DNA from: Thermoplasmata archaeon
Lineage (GTDB): Archaea; Thermoplasmatota; Thermoplasmata; Lutacidiplasmatales; UBA184
Length of the DNA stretch: 64,000 bases
Direction of reading: 5' to 3'
Assembly (NCBI GenBank): GCA_021817605.1
Contig: JAKAUN010000015.1
Span: forward strand, 120,011-184,010
The notes beneath the pieces are model-generated. The model was not told the DNA's origin and searched no databases. It saw nothing but the letters and a program-made list of their open reading frames with translations. The stretch's first letter is position 1. Each line of letters starts with the position of its first letter. A program made the position numbers and the translations under genes. Below are positions 1-7,416 of this stretch, piece after piece.

Positions 1-357
1 CGCGAGGGTCCAGCGCACCCAGCGCGGCGTCGCCTTCCACGAGCCGAAGAAGATCGGCACCGGGCCGACGAGCAGGAGCCCCCCAACCCCGCTTTCCGCC
101 GGACCGCGCGCGGCCGTCGGCTCGGGAGGCCCCGGCTCCTCGTCCCCTCCCCCGAGACCGAAGGGCAGGGCAAGGAACCCGAGCAGAACGAGCCCCACGC
201 CGGCGAGGAAGAGAGCCGAGCCACCGCTCACCACAGGAACGACCACCCACAGCGCGACGGACGCCGACCCGGTCGTGATGGCGTAGACGATGAGGCCCAC
301 CCCACCGGCGAGCAGAAGAGGACCGACCAGCCGAAGAGGTGCGCGCGACGAGTTCAT
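1..357 (-). CDS. DUF131 (TIGR00304-like) membrane protein, 3' end cut off
   Basis: The 119 visible codons run off the left edge, so the C-terminus is missing. Two hydrophobic helices (about residues 9-30 and 34-60) are followed by an acidic, proline-rich linker and the segment GGLLLVGPVPIFFGSWK, which matches the glycine/proline motif that I know from archaeal DUF131 (TIGR00304) proteins. Function is unknown for the family; a small integral membrane protein is all that can be said. It starts 53 bases after dph2 on the same strand and is probably the last visible gene of the run that begins at 4939. The ATG at 357 is the only good start. Confidence 0.75.
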   Translation of the reverse strand, partial: MNSSRAPLRLVGPLLLAGGVGLIVYAITTGSASVALWVVVPVVSGGSALFLAGVGLVLLGFLALPFGLGGGDEEPGPPEPTAARGPAESGVGGLLLVGPVPIFFGSWKATPRWVRWTLA

Positions 358-410
358 CGGACCGACACCGGTGGGCTCGGCGTCTCCCTCCACCGAGCTC
401 GCGAACCGCC

Positions 411-1451
411 CTAGTGGTAGGTGTCGAAGCGGTACGGCTCGAGGGGAAGCTCACCGATCGCCATGAGGAACTCGGGCGGCGTGAGGACCGGCTTCGGGTA
501 GTTCGAGCTGTCGTCGAGGGCGATGCGCGGGCAGGCGGTGTTCACGTAGGCGTCCAAGTTCCGTCCGAGGAGATCGGCCGGGTCGAGCCGGCTCGCGAGG
601 AGGATCTCCGCTTCCAGGCCGCGGGCCCGCGCCCGCGCCTGGAGCGCGAGGGCCGTGGGGCTGCGATTCTGCCCGCGAAAGGTCGAGACGAGGATCCCCC
701 ACGACCGGGCGTCACGGGTCGAGGCGACGAGGAGCTGGCGGCGCCGAACGAGCGCGCCGCGGTCGATCGGGGACTCGAGCTCGCCACGGGCCGGGTCGAG
801 CGACCAGACCGGCTTCTCGACGGCGAAGGCGAGCCCGAGCGGGTGGAACCGGCCCGTCCCCACGAAGAGGTAGGCGTCGACCTCCGCGGCGAGCTCCTCG
901 GCGCCGGTGTAGTTGCATCCCAAGGCCTGTCCCGCGTAGGCAAGGCGTCGGTCGCCGCGGCCGACCCTGACGGTGAATCCGCGGCGCTCCAGCGCCGTGG
1001 AGAGCGGGGCTAGGAGGTCCATGTGCTGGATCGAGAAGACCAGGCCAAGACGGGAGGGAAGGTCCGCGGCGCGGACGCGCTGGGCGAGCGTGTCGGGGTC
1101 GCCGACGGGGCTGCGCATCTCGACGAAGAACGTCCGTCGGTCGGTCGGCACGTTCGGGATGGGCGAGTGCCCGAGGACGATCGCGAGGTCGGCACGAGGC
1201 GCCTCGTCGCGTTGCGGAGGGTCGCAGGCCCCGAAGCAGGGACGGGCTGCGACATCGACCGCGACGCCGGTCCCCTCCCGTAGCTTCGCGGCGAGGGAGT
1301 GGGCGTCCCGGACGAGGCCCGCGGGGACCTCGAGCACCACCCGACGGGGCCCGGCTTCGCGGATCGCGTCAAGGAGCTCGGGTCCGACCGTGGCGAAGAC
1401 GCGGTCGCCGGACGGCTCGGATGCCACGCGCGCTCCGGGCGTGCTCTTCAT
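411..1451 (-). CDS. dph2: 2-(3-amino-3-carboxypropyl)histidine synthase (diphthamide biosynthesis)
   Basis: A 346-residue protein of the archaeal Dph1/Dph2 family. These enzymes use a [4Fe-4S] cluster to cleave SAM non-canonically and move a 3-amino-3-carboxypropyl group to a histidine of elongation factor 2, the first step of diphthamide synthesis. Three conserved cysteine sites are visible, one per repeated domain: FGACD at C76 (with C72 close by), LGCNYTGAEE at C179 and NTACPRIA at C307, the spacing expected for the cluster ligands. The C-terminal LTPPEFLMA...EPYRFDTYH is also typical. The ATG at 1451 follows the Nudix gene by 28 bases. Its place among translation genes fits the role. Confidence 0.93.
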   Translation of the reverse strand: MKSTPGARVASEPSGDRVFATVGPELLDAIREAGPRRVVLEVPAGLVRDAHSLAAKLREGTGVAVDVAARPCFGACDPPQRDEAPRADLAIVLGHSPIPNVPTDRRTFFVEMRSPVGDPDTLAQRVRAADLPSRLGLVFSIQHMDLLAPLSTALERRGFTVRVGRGDRRLAYAGQALGCNYTGAEELAAEVDAYLFVGTGRFHPLGLAFAVEKPVWSLDPARGELESPIDRGALVRRRQLLVASTRDARSWGILVSTFRGQNRSPTALALQARARARGLEAEILLASRLDPADLLGRNLDAYVNTACPRIALDDSSNYPKPVLTPPEFLMAIGELPLEPYRFDTYH

Positions 1452-1479
1452 CGCGGTCGAAGAGAGGCCGGGGAGTCCC

Positions 1480-1923
1480 CTAAACGCCTTTCGGGAGGCC
1501 GAGACGCCCGACCAGGCGGCGCACGGCCTCCCGGTTGTCGGGAAAGTGCAGCTCGGAAAGAGCCGTTTCGAGGGGGACCCATCGGAAGGCGTCGTGCTCG
1601 GGTCCGAGGCGTGGGGTGAACCGTTCCGCGACCTCGATCCCGTAGGCATGCAGCCTCCAGGTCTCGCCGTTGTCGGCGCGGAACGGGACGTGCCAGTCGA
1701 GCGGGAAGACCGAGCGCGGGGTCGATAGGCCGGTCTCCTCGAGCACCTCCCGCCGGACCGCCGTCTCAAGGTCGGCGTCCGTCGGCTCGACCTTGCCGCT
1801 CACGGGGACCCAGATGCTCCCCCGCGAAGGAGGCCGACGCAGGAGGAGGAACTCGAGCGGCTCCCGCCCAAAGAGGTAGCCCTCCACGCACTCGCGGACG
1901 ACCGGGCCGAGGCCGGGGGTCAC
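1480..1923 (-). CDS. Nudix hydrolase
   Basis: A 147-residue Nudix protein that should hydrolyse a nucleoside diphosphate linked to another group. The Nudix box lies at about residues 43-66 (GKVEP...REVLEETGL), with the metal-binding REVLEETG at 58-65; the segment between the first glycine and RE is one residue longer than the consensus and has Asp where Glu is usual. The N-terminal LRRPPSRGSIWVPVSGK resembles dihydroneopterin triphosphate or dATP pyrophosphatases, but the substrate cannot be set from sequence. The GTG start at 1923 overlaps the stop of the NAC gene by 4 bases (GTGA), so the two are probably translationally coupled. Confidence 0.88.
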   Translation of the reverse strand: MTPGLGPVVRECVEGYLFGREPLEFLLLRRPPSRGSIWVPVSGKVEPTDADLETAVRREVLEETGLSTPRSVFPLDWHVPFRADNGETWRLHAYGIEVAERFTPRLGPEHDAFRWVPLETALSELHFPDNREAVRRLVGRLGLPKGV

Positions 1924-2318
1924 CGACCGCCCCGGGTGAGGATCCGCATGATCGCCTCGGCGGGCTCGCCCTTCGACTGGACGAGGGCCTCGACGGCTTC
2001 CTCCCTCGAGACGTTCGCCTGGTCCATGACGAGGCGGATGTCCTCCTCGGGCGGACCGGACGGTGCGGGCGGGGCCCCCCCGGAGGCCGCGGTCGGCGCC
2101 CCCGCACTACGGGGGCGAAGCTCGGGGTTCCCGACGACCTGGTAGGTCCTCACGCCCTGGACGGTGAGGATCGTGACCTCGGGAGCCCGAAAGACGTGCT
2201 CCTCGGTGCGGGTCCGCACCACGACCTCCTCGACCCCTGCCAGGGGCTCGGTCGTCATTCCGAGCCGGCGCATCATCGCCTCGACCTGGCGCGGGTTGCG
2301 GCCGCCTCCCGGGATCAT
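1920..2318 (-). CDS. nac: Nascent polypeptide-associated complex protein (alpha-NAC homolog)
   Basis: A 132-residue archaeal NAC. It forms a homodimer that binds ribosomes near the exit tunnel and contacts nascent chains. The N-terminus MIPGGGRNPRQVEAMMRRLG and the NAC beta-barrel (about residues 20-65, containing EHVFRAPEVTILTVQGVRTYQVVG) are characteristic, and the C-terminal UBA domain (about 90-132, EEDIRLVMDQANVSREEAV) is complete. A proline/alanine linker of about 25 residues separates the domains, making it slightly longer than usual. The ATG at 2318 is 13 bases after the CBS gene, and the stop overlaps the Nudix start. Confidence 0.95.
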   Translation of the reverse strand: MIPGGGRNPRQVEAMMRRLGMTTEPLAGVEEVVVRTRTEEHVFRAPEVTILTVQGVRTYQVVGNPELRPRSAGAPTAASGGAPPAPSGPPEEDIRLVMDQANVSREEAVEALVQSKGEPAEAIMRILTRGGR

Positions 2319-2331
2319 GCCACCTCCGGGG

Positions 2332-3576
2332 TTACGCTTCGTCCCGACCCAGGCGACGGAGCTTCGCCTCGAGCTCGGGGTCCTCGGCGCTGCTCTCGTC
2401 GGAGGGGACCGGCTTGGACCGGCGGCGCCCGCGCTGGATCTTTGCCTCGCGCGTCCGCCGGGTCTGCGCCTCGAGCTCATCCAGAAGGCCGGCGACCCCG
2501 GCCATGAGGTTCCAGCCGGTGTGCGAGGCGTAGAAGATCCCGTTGTCGGTGTGCAGACGCGCCTCGACCGTAAGATCGCTGGTGCGGTGCGTCGCGTGGG
2601 GGGCGAAGTGCAGGGTCAGCAGGAGCGGTCGGACCGAGCGGGTGATCCGTCGGAGCCCCCGGGCGACCAAGTGGTCGATGTCGGCGAAGAGCATCGGATC
2701 GTTCGACCCGCGAAGGCCGGTGATCTCGACGTAGACGTCCTCGACTCGGCCACGGCCGGGTCGGCCCCGGCCGCGGGAGACGATGTAGCCGAGGAGGTCG
2801 GACTGCGCGAGGATGCGCACCGGGCGGCCGTCCTCGACGACGAAGACGCTCGAAACCTTCTCCCGGCTCATGAGACGGGCGGCGGTCGCCACGTCCGTCC
2901 CGAGGGGGACCGTGAGCGGCGGGGTATGCATGATCGAGCTCACTTTGACGTCGAGCGCGGTCGTCGCGGCGAGGGGGTCGCGCTTCCCCGGGGTCACCGG
3001 TCGCCAGAGGACCTTTCCGAGGTCCCGGATCCCGACCGCGCCGACCAGGCGGCCCTTGCGGTCGACGACGGGCATCGGGTGCTCCTCGAGCAGCCGGACC
3101 TGGTTCACCAGGTTGCGGCAGAGGTCGTCCTCGCGGACGAGCGCGCTCGCCGGGCTCGCGAGCTCCTCGACCGCGGGAGTGCGGGGACGCACCAGCGCCG
3201 GGATCCCCGGCAGCGCGCGGACCAGATCGGTGCGGCTCACGACCCCGAGCAGCTCGCCGCGTCGCCCGACGACCGGTGCACCCCTGAGCCCGGCGGCGAG
3301 GAGCGACTCGGCGACCTCGGGATACGACGTCTCCGAGGTGATGAGAGGAGGCAGGACGAGGAGGTGCTCGACCTTCGTGGAGAGCGCGAGGCTGGCGCGT
3401 CGCGCGATCGCCTCGAAGGTGACCATCCCGCGCAGGCGGGAGCGCTCGAGGACCGGGATCTCGTGGACCCCGCGGGTGCGCATCAGACCAAGCGCTCGGG
3501 AGATCGGTGCGTCGCTAGGAAGCGTCACGGGACGCGCGGTCATGAGGTCGCCCGCGCTGGGCCACTTGTCCGGCAT
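2332..3576 (-). CDS. Four-CBS-domain protein with HPF/RaiA-like C-terminal domain
   Basis: A 414-residue protein. Four CBS modules are visible at about residues 8-60, 68-128, 136-195 and 213-268 (for example VHEIPVLERSRLRGMV and RGAPVVGRRGELLGVVSRTDL); pairs of CBS domains normally bind adenine nucleotides. Residues 280-385 look like a ribosome hibernation factor fold: an ITGL... strand, a pair of conserved basic helices, DLTVEARLHTDNGIFYASHTGWNLMAG, then a long basic helix. A charged tail follows. The natural reading is a nucleotide-sensing domain controlling a ribosome-binding domain. It sits directly before NAC. The HPF assignment rests on pattern, not on a search, and is less certain than the CBS domains. 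Confidence 0.85.
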   Translation of the reverse strand: MPDKWPSAGDLMTARPVTLPSDAPISRALGLMRTRGVHEIPVLERSRLRGMVTFEAIARRASLALSTKVEHLLVLPPLITSETSYPEVAESLLAAGLRGAPVVGRRGELLGVVSRTDLVRALPGIPALVRPRTPAVEELASPASALVREDDLCRNLVNQVRLLEEHPMPVVDRKGRLVGAVGIRDLGKVLWRPVTPGKRDPLAATTALDVKVSSIMHTPPLTVPLGTDVATAARLMSREKVSSVFVVEDGRPVRILAQSDLLGYIVSRGRGRPGRGRVEDVYVEITGLRGSNDPMLFADIDHLVARGLRRITRSVRPLLLTLHFAPHATHRTSDLTVEARLHTDNGIFYASHTGWNLMAGVAGLLDELEAQTRRTREAKIQRGRRRSKPVPSDESSAEDPELEAKLRRLGRDEA

Positions 3577-3624
3577 CGCCGGGCAGCCGGGCGGAAGGTC
3601 TTAGCGACTGCGCCCCGGTCTCCG

Positions 3625-4128
3625 CTACAGATCGACCGCCATGTGGTAGCCGTTCTCGCCGTCCGAGTAGTAGGCGCGCAAGAGGTCGGTCACCGAGTAG
3701 CGGTAGCGGGTGTAGAAGCGGATGGCCCGCGCGTTGGAGACGCGGACCTCCAGGGTCACGCGGCGAAACCCTCGGGTCCGGCACCGCTCCAGGAAGGAGT
3801 CCATGAGCCGCGCCCCGACGCCCCCCTGGCGCCAGGCACGGTCGACGGCAAACATGAGCACCCGGCCCTCCCCGGTAACTTGGCTGACGCCGAGCAGGAA
3901 GCCGACCGGCGTGTCGGAGCGATCGGCAGCGACCAAGAAGCCCTCCGGCCACTCCGCCCCAAGCGACGCGTAGAGCGACGGGTCGTAGTACTCGTGGAGC
4001 GACTCGACGACGATCGCGGAGATCCGCGGCACGTCCGCGGCACGGAAGCCGCGGAGCGTGACCGACGCACGCTCGGGCTCCGCGGAAGTGGCGGGCGGCC
4101 CCGGGGTTGACTCAGCGATACATCTCAC
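3625..4128 (-). CDS. GNAT N-acetyltransferase, RimI-like
   Basis: A 167-residue acetyltransferase. The acetyl-CoA motif A is VDRAWRQGGVGARLMDSFLE (about residues 95-114), followed by VTLEVRVSNARAIRFYTRYRY, the beta5-alpha4 region shared by RimI/Naa10-like enzymes that acetylate protein N-termini. It begins with a GTG inside the last codons of the PAC2 gene (17-base overlap), so it is probably coupled to it. An internal GTG before TLRGFRAADV is a possible alternative start. Substrate is inferred from family only; N-terminal acetylation of proteins would fit the operon. Confidence 0.82.
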   Translation of the reverse strand: MRCIAESTPGPPATSAEPERASVTLRGFRAADVPRISAIVVESLHEYYDPSLYASLGAEWPEGFLVAADRSDTPVGFLLGVSQVTGEGRVLMFAVDRAWRQGGVGARLMDSFLERCRTRGFRRVTLEVRVSNARAIRFYTRYRYSVTDLLRAYYSDGENGYHMAVDL

Positions 4129-4939
4129 CCGGCCCTTCGGCGTCCCCGACCCGCAGGGGTGAGGCCGGCTCGCGCGTCTGCTGCAGGGTCTTGCGCACCT
4201 CGGCCTCGATCTGCCGCGCCTTCTCCCGAAGAGGCTTCGTGTCGAGGAGCAGGAGGGGGACCAAGGGGTTCACGGTCTCGATGACCTTCGCCGCCGCGCG
4301 GGCGTCCGGGTAATCCTTGTGCGCCTGGGCGATCAGGCAGAGCACCGGGGTCACCCGACCGATCGCCCCGAGGAGCAGTCCGCCGGCGAGCCCGGTGACG
4401 ACCCCGTTGGCCGCCTGGAAGCCGTACTTTCCCAGCAGGGGGGCGGCGGCGCGGTTCGCCATCGCGACGACACGCGCGTCTCCCTGCACCTCGCCGTCGA
4501 TGGGCTGGCCCTCGATGGCGACCACGAGCTGGACCCCCTTGTGCTCCGCCCAGTCGAGCAGCGTGCGTCCGAGCAGGTTGAGCGTCCCGGTAGGCGGCTG
4601 GATGTCGGCCATCACGACCACGAGCTGGTCGCAGGAGCGGTCGACGCCGCAGACCAGCTTGCTCGCGTAGAGCCGTACGGGGGCGCTCACCACCCCCTCC
4701 TCCATGATCACTGTCGGGGGAAATGCCTCGCTCACCATGTAGGCGACCGGGGACATGTCGAGCGAGTGGACGAGGTACGACGCCGCCACCGACCCGACGA
4801 GGCCGTGGGTGGGGAAACCGACGACCATCATCGCCCCTTTGAGCGACTCCTCGCGCGTCTCGACGATACGGATCTCGGAGGCGGGGGGGTTCGGCTCAGC
4901 GGACATCGGAGGCGGTGAGGTCGTGGCCGCCTTATCCAT
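4112..4939 (-). CDS. PAC2-family proteasome assembly chaperone-like protein
   Basis: A 275-residue archaeal PAC2 (ATP-grasp-like) protein. The family signature MVVGFPTHGLVGSVAASYL is at about residues 37-56, followed by conserved regions containing AFPPTVIMEEG and VADIQPPTG, and a glycine-rich GVVTGLAGGLLL at about 179-190. Archaeal members are related to the eukaryotic proteasome assembly chaperones; some bind proteasome parts, but no enzymatic role is established. A C-terminal basic helix (EKARQIEAEVRKTLQQ) may be a coiled coil. It is the first gene of the seven-gene minus run. A TATA-like GGTATTTT on the minus strand near 4973 would give a very short leader. Confidence 0.88.
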   Translation of the reverse strand: MDKAATTSPPPMSAEPNPPASEIRIVETREESLKGAMMVVGFPTHGLVGSVAASYLVHSLDMSPVAYMVSEAFPPTVIMEEGVVSAPVRLYASKLVCGVDRSCDQLVVVMADIQPPTGTLNLLGRTLLDWAEHKGVQLVVAIEGQPIDGEVQGDARVVAMANRAAAPLLGKYGFQAANGVVTGLAGGLLLGAIGRVTPVLCLIAQAHKDYPDARAAAKVIETVNPLVPLLLLDTKPLREKARQIEAEVRKTLQQTREPASPLRVGDAEGPGEMYR

Positions 4940-4967
4940 TTTATTCGGGATTCGTCACCCCGGGGTG

Positions 4968-5040
4968 CGGAAAATACCCCGCGGAGAGCCCCCGGAGTCG
5001 GCTCCGGCCGAGAGGTTTCCGGCCAGACTTTAAGTCGCCC
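4968..5040. promoter_or_regulatory. Divergent promoter region for the PAC2 operon and the M20 gene
   Basis: On the plus strand TTTAAG at 5029-5034 is a good archaeal TATA box; transcription would begin near 5058 and leave a leader of about 50 bases that carries a purine-rich AAGGAGGAGAGG Shine-Dalgarno stretch just before the ATG at 5109. On the minus strand TATTTT near 4970-4976 lies 34 bases before the PAC2 start. Both boxes are read from sequence alone. Confidence 0.5.
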
Positions 5041-5108
5041 CGGCGTTTGCGGGAAAGGAAGTTGGACTCCGAAGAGGCGAAACCGTCCGGCGAAGGAGGA
5101 GAGGTCCG

Positions 5109-6188
5109 ATGAAGCGCCAGATGGTAGAGATGCTAGCGGAACTGATCAAGATCCCGAGCGATCCGTTCTCCGACAAGCAGGAAGTTCTCGACTACGTCCA
5201 GACGTTCACCGACCAGATCCACATGCGCAACACGCTTTTTGGCGACGCCCAGTCTCCCGCCCTCCTCGCCGAGTACGGGCAGGGAGGTGTCGTGCTCTCC
5301 GGGCACCTCGACACCCCGCCGATCGGCGACTACTGGAGCTTCTCGCAGAGCCAGCTTGCCTCCGGGCGCATGTACGGCCGCGGCGCCGCCGACATGAAGG
5401 GCACCGTGGTCGCGATGCTCGAAGCAGCGCAGGACCTGGTCGCCCGAAAGATACCGATCGTGCTCGCCTTCTCGACGGACGAGGAGACGTCGATGCAGGG
5501 GGCGAGCGCGTTGTCGAAGACCCTCCCGCTCCGCCGGGCAAAGGCGGTCGTCGTCGGCGAGCCCACCGGATTGCGGGTCGCCTACGCGGAGAAGGGGGTC
5601 CTCGACCTTTCCATCGAGACCCGCGGGAAGGCGGCCCACGGGGCGATGCCCCATCTCGGCGAGAACGCGATCACCAAGATGATGCGCATCCTGCGTGGAC
5701 TCGAGTCGTTCAAGAGCCGCATCGCCCACCCGGAGCTCGGCACCGTGACGCTCAACATCGGCACGTTCAACGGAGGCACCCGGATCAACGTCGTGCCCAA
5801 CAAGTGCACGAGCGAGGTCGACATCCGGTTCCCCCCGCCGTACACCCCCGACCAGCTCTACCACGAGATCGAGGAGCACCTGCGACGGATCAAGACCCCC
5901 TTCACGCTCCGTCGCATCCTGGCGATGCCGGCGGTGCAGATCGACCGCAACGCCGAGCACGTGCGCCTGCTCCAGGAGGTCTCCCAGGCCGAGGCGACCG
6001 TCCTCGTTCACGCCTCCGAGGCCGTCCACTACACCCAGGTGAATCCGCGCGTCGTCATCTTCGGCGCGGGCGAAGAGGAGCTCTCCCACCAGGCGAACGA
6101 GTACGTAAAAACCGAAGCAGTCGCGCGGGCGACGGAGGTCTACAAGAAGTTCGCCCAGCGGCTCGCCGCCGCCCGTTCCACCTCCTAG
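5109..6188 (+). CDS. M20 family metallo-deacylase (ArgE/DapE type)
   Basis: A 359-residue M20 metallohydrolase related to acetylornithine deacetylase and succinyl-diaminopimelate desuccinylase. All zinc and catalytic residues are in place: GHLDTP (H66, D68), GRGAADMKG (D95), DEET with catalytic E125 and ligand E126, GEPTGL (E151) and a C-terminal SHQANE (H327). The dimerisation lid is at about residues 165-275 and includes AAHGAMPH with H177. It could remove an N-acyl group from an amino acid in arginine, lysine or peptide turnover; no biosynthetic neighbours point to one substrate. A strong ribosome binding site precedes the ATG. Confidence 0.9.
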   Translation: MKRQMVEMLAELIKIPSDPFSDKQEVLDYVQTFTDQIHMRNTLFGDAQSPALLAEYGQGGVVLSGHLDTPPIGDYWSFSQSQLASGRMYGRGAADMKGTVVAMLEAAQDLVARKIPIVLAFSTDEETSMQGASALSKTLPLRRAKAVVVGEPTGLRVAYAEKGVLDLSIETRGKAAHGAMPHLGENAITKMMRILRGLESFKSRIAHPELGTVTLNIGTFNGGTRINVVPNKCTSEVDIRFPPPYTPDQLYHEIEEHLRRIKTPFTLRRILAMPAVQIDRNAEHVRLLQEVSQAEATVLVHASEAVHYTQVNPRVVIFGAGEEELSHQANEYVKTEAVARATEVYKKFAQRLAAARSTS

Positions 6189-6234
6189 CCTTTCGGGCCT
6201 GTTCATCCAACGTGAGCGCGTGCGGAGCCGGGCC

Positions 6235-7416
6235 GTGAGGGTTGCCCAGCTCACCACGCGCTTCCCGCCCGGCCCGGGAGGCGTCGAGCGCCACGTCGCC
6301 GAGCTCGCCCCCCGTCTCGCCGCGCGGGGCCATCGCGTCGAGGTCTTCACGAGCGAGCTCTACCGCGAGTTCCCCTGGCAGAAGCTCGACCCAAGCGTTC
6401 CCCGCGAGGAGAGAACGGCCTTCGGCGCCGTCCACCGCCTGCCCGTGCGTACCTTGCCCGGCGAGTTGCATTACACGTTCTTCCGCGGGCTCGACCGCGC
6501 CCTCGACAGGGCGGAGCCCGAGATCGTTCACGCCCACACCTACGGGACCCACCAGGTCGCCGTTGCCGCCCGACGCCGTCGCAGGAAAGGGACCCCGTTC
6601 GTCCTCACGGCCCACTTCCACCCGATCTGGTCGATCGAGGGCGGATGGGTGCGTCGACGATTGAGGGCGACCTACGACCGCGTCGTGGCTGCCCCGGTCG
6701 TTCAGGAGGCCTCGCGTCTCGTCGTCCAGACCCGCGAGGAGGAGCGGCTCGTCCGGGCCCTCGGCTTCCCCCTTCCTCCCGTGGTCGTCATCCCCCCGGG
6801 GTATGCCCCGCCGGCCCTCGAGCCGCTCCCGCCGGGGTCGTTCGCCGCACGGTTCGGCCTCCCCGGACCGTTCGTGCTGTTCGTCGGCCGCCTGGCCTCC
6901 AACAAGGGGCTCCTCCGTCTGGTCGAGGCGTTCGCCCCTCTCGCCCGCAGCGATGCGACCTCGACCCTCGTCCTCGTCGGCGAGGACGGAGGGATGGGCG
7001 CGGCGGTCGACCGGACCGTCCACGACCTCGGGCTCGACGGACGCGTCCGTCGGCTGGGGCACCTGGTGGACGAGGCCGCCCTTGCCGCCGCCTACCGGGA
7101 GGCGCGCGTCGCCGTGCTCCCCAGCGACTACGAGGCGTTCGGCCTGGTCCTCCTCGAGGCCCTCGCTCAGGGGACCCCCGTGATCGCCTCGCGGGTCGGC
7201 GGGATCCCCGAGATCGTCGAGGACGGACGCTCCGGCCTCCTCGTGCCGCCCGGAGATGTCGGTGCTCTGGCCGCGGCGCTCGCCCGTCTCTGGGCCGACC
7301 CGCAGCTCGGGCGACGCCTGGGCGAGCACGGTCGTGATCAGGTCGTCCCCCGGTTCACCTGGGAGGCTCTCGCCGACCGGGTCGATGCCCTCTATCGGGA
7401 GCTCGTCGGGCCGTGA
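6235..7416 (+). CDS. GT4-family glycosyltransferase
   Basis: A 393-residue retaining glycosyltransferase with two Rossmann domains. The N-terminal acceptor domain begins RVAQLTTRFPPGPGGVERHV; the donor domain starts near VLFVGRLASNKG and ends with the EX7E motif in PSDYEAFGLVLLEA followed by GTPVIASRVGGIPEIV. I start it at GTG 6235 because this gives an N-terminus that matches the next gene; GTG 6220 is an alternative. Its stop overlaps the next start by 4 bases (GTGA). Sugar and acceptor are unknown, but a coupled pair of this kind often acts in succession on a glycolipid or surface glycan, which would fit the heavily glycosylatable surface proteins at 39-45 kb. Confidence 0.9.
   Translation: MRVAQLTTRFPPGPGGVERHVAELAPRLAARGHRVEVFTSELYREFPWQKLDPSVPREERTAFGAVHRLPVRTLPGELHYTFFRGLDRALDRAEPEIVHAHTYGTHQVAVAARRRRRKGTPFVLTAHFHPIWSIEGGWVRRRLRATYDRVVAAPVVQEASRLVVQTREEERLVRALGFPLPPVVVIPPGYAPPALEPLPPGSFAARFGLPGPFVLFVGRLASNKGLLRLVEAFAPLARSDATSTLVLVGEDGGMGAAVDRTVHDLGLDGRVRRLGHLVDEAALAAAYREARVAVLPSDYEAFGLVLLEALAQGTPVIASRVGGIPEIVEDGRSGLLVPPGDVGALAAALARLWADPQLGRRLGEHGRDQVVPRFTWEALADRVDALYRELVGP

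Noticed and set aside
2164..4110. Plus-strand open frame of about 650 codons
   Set aside because: It lies opposite the CBS, GNAT and NAC genes; composition is Arg/Asp/Gly-rich and it has no domain. High GC makes long antisense frames common here.
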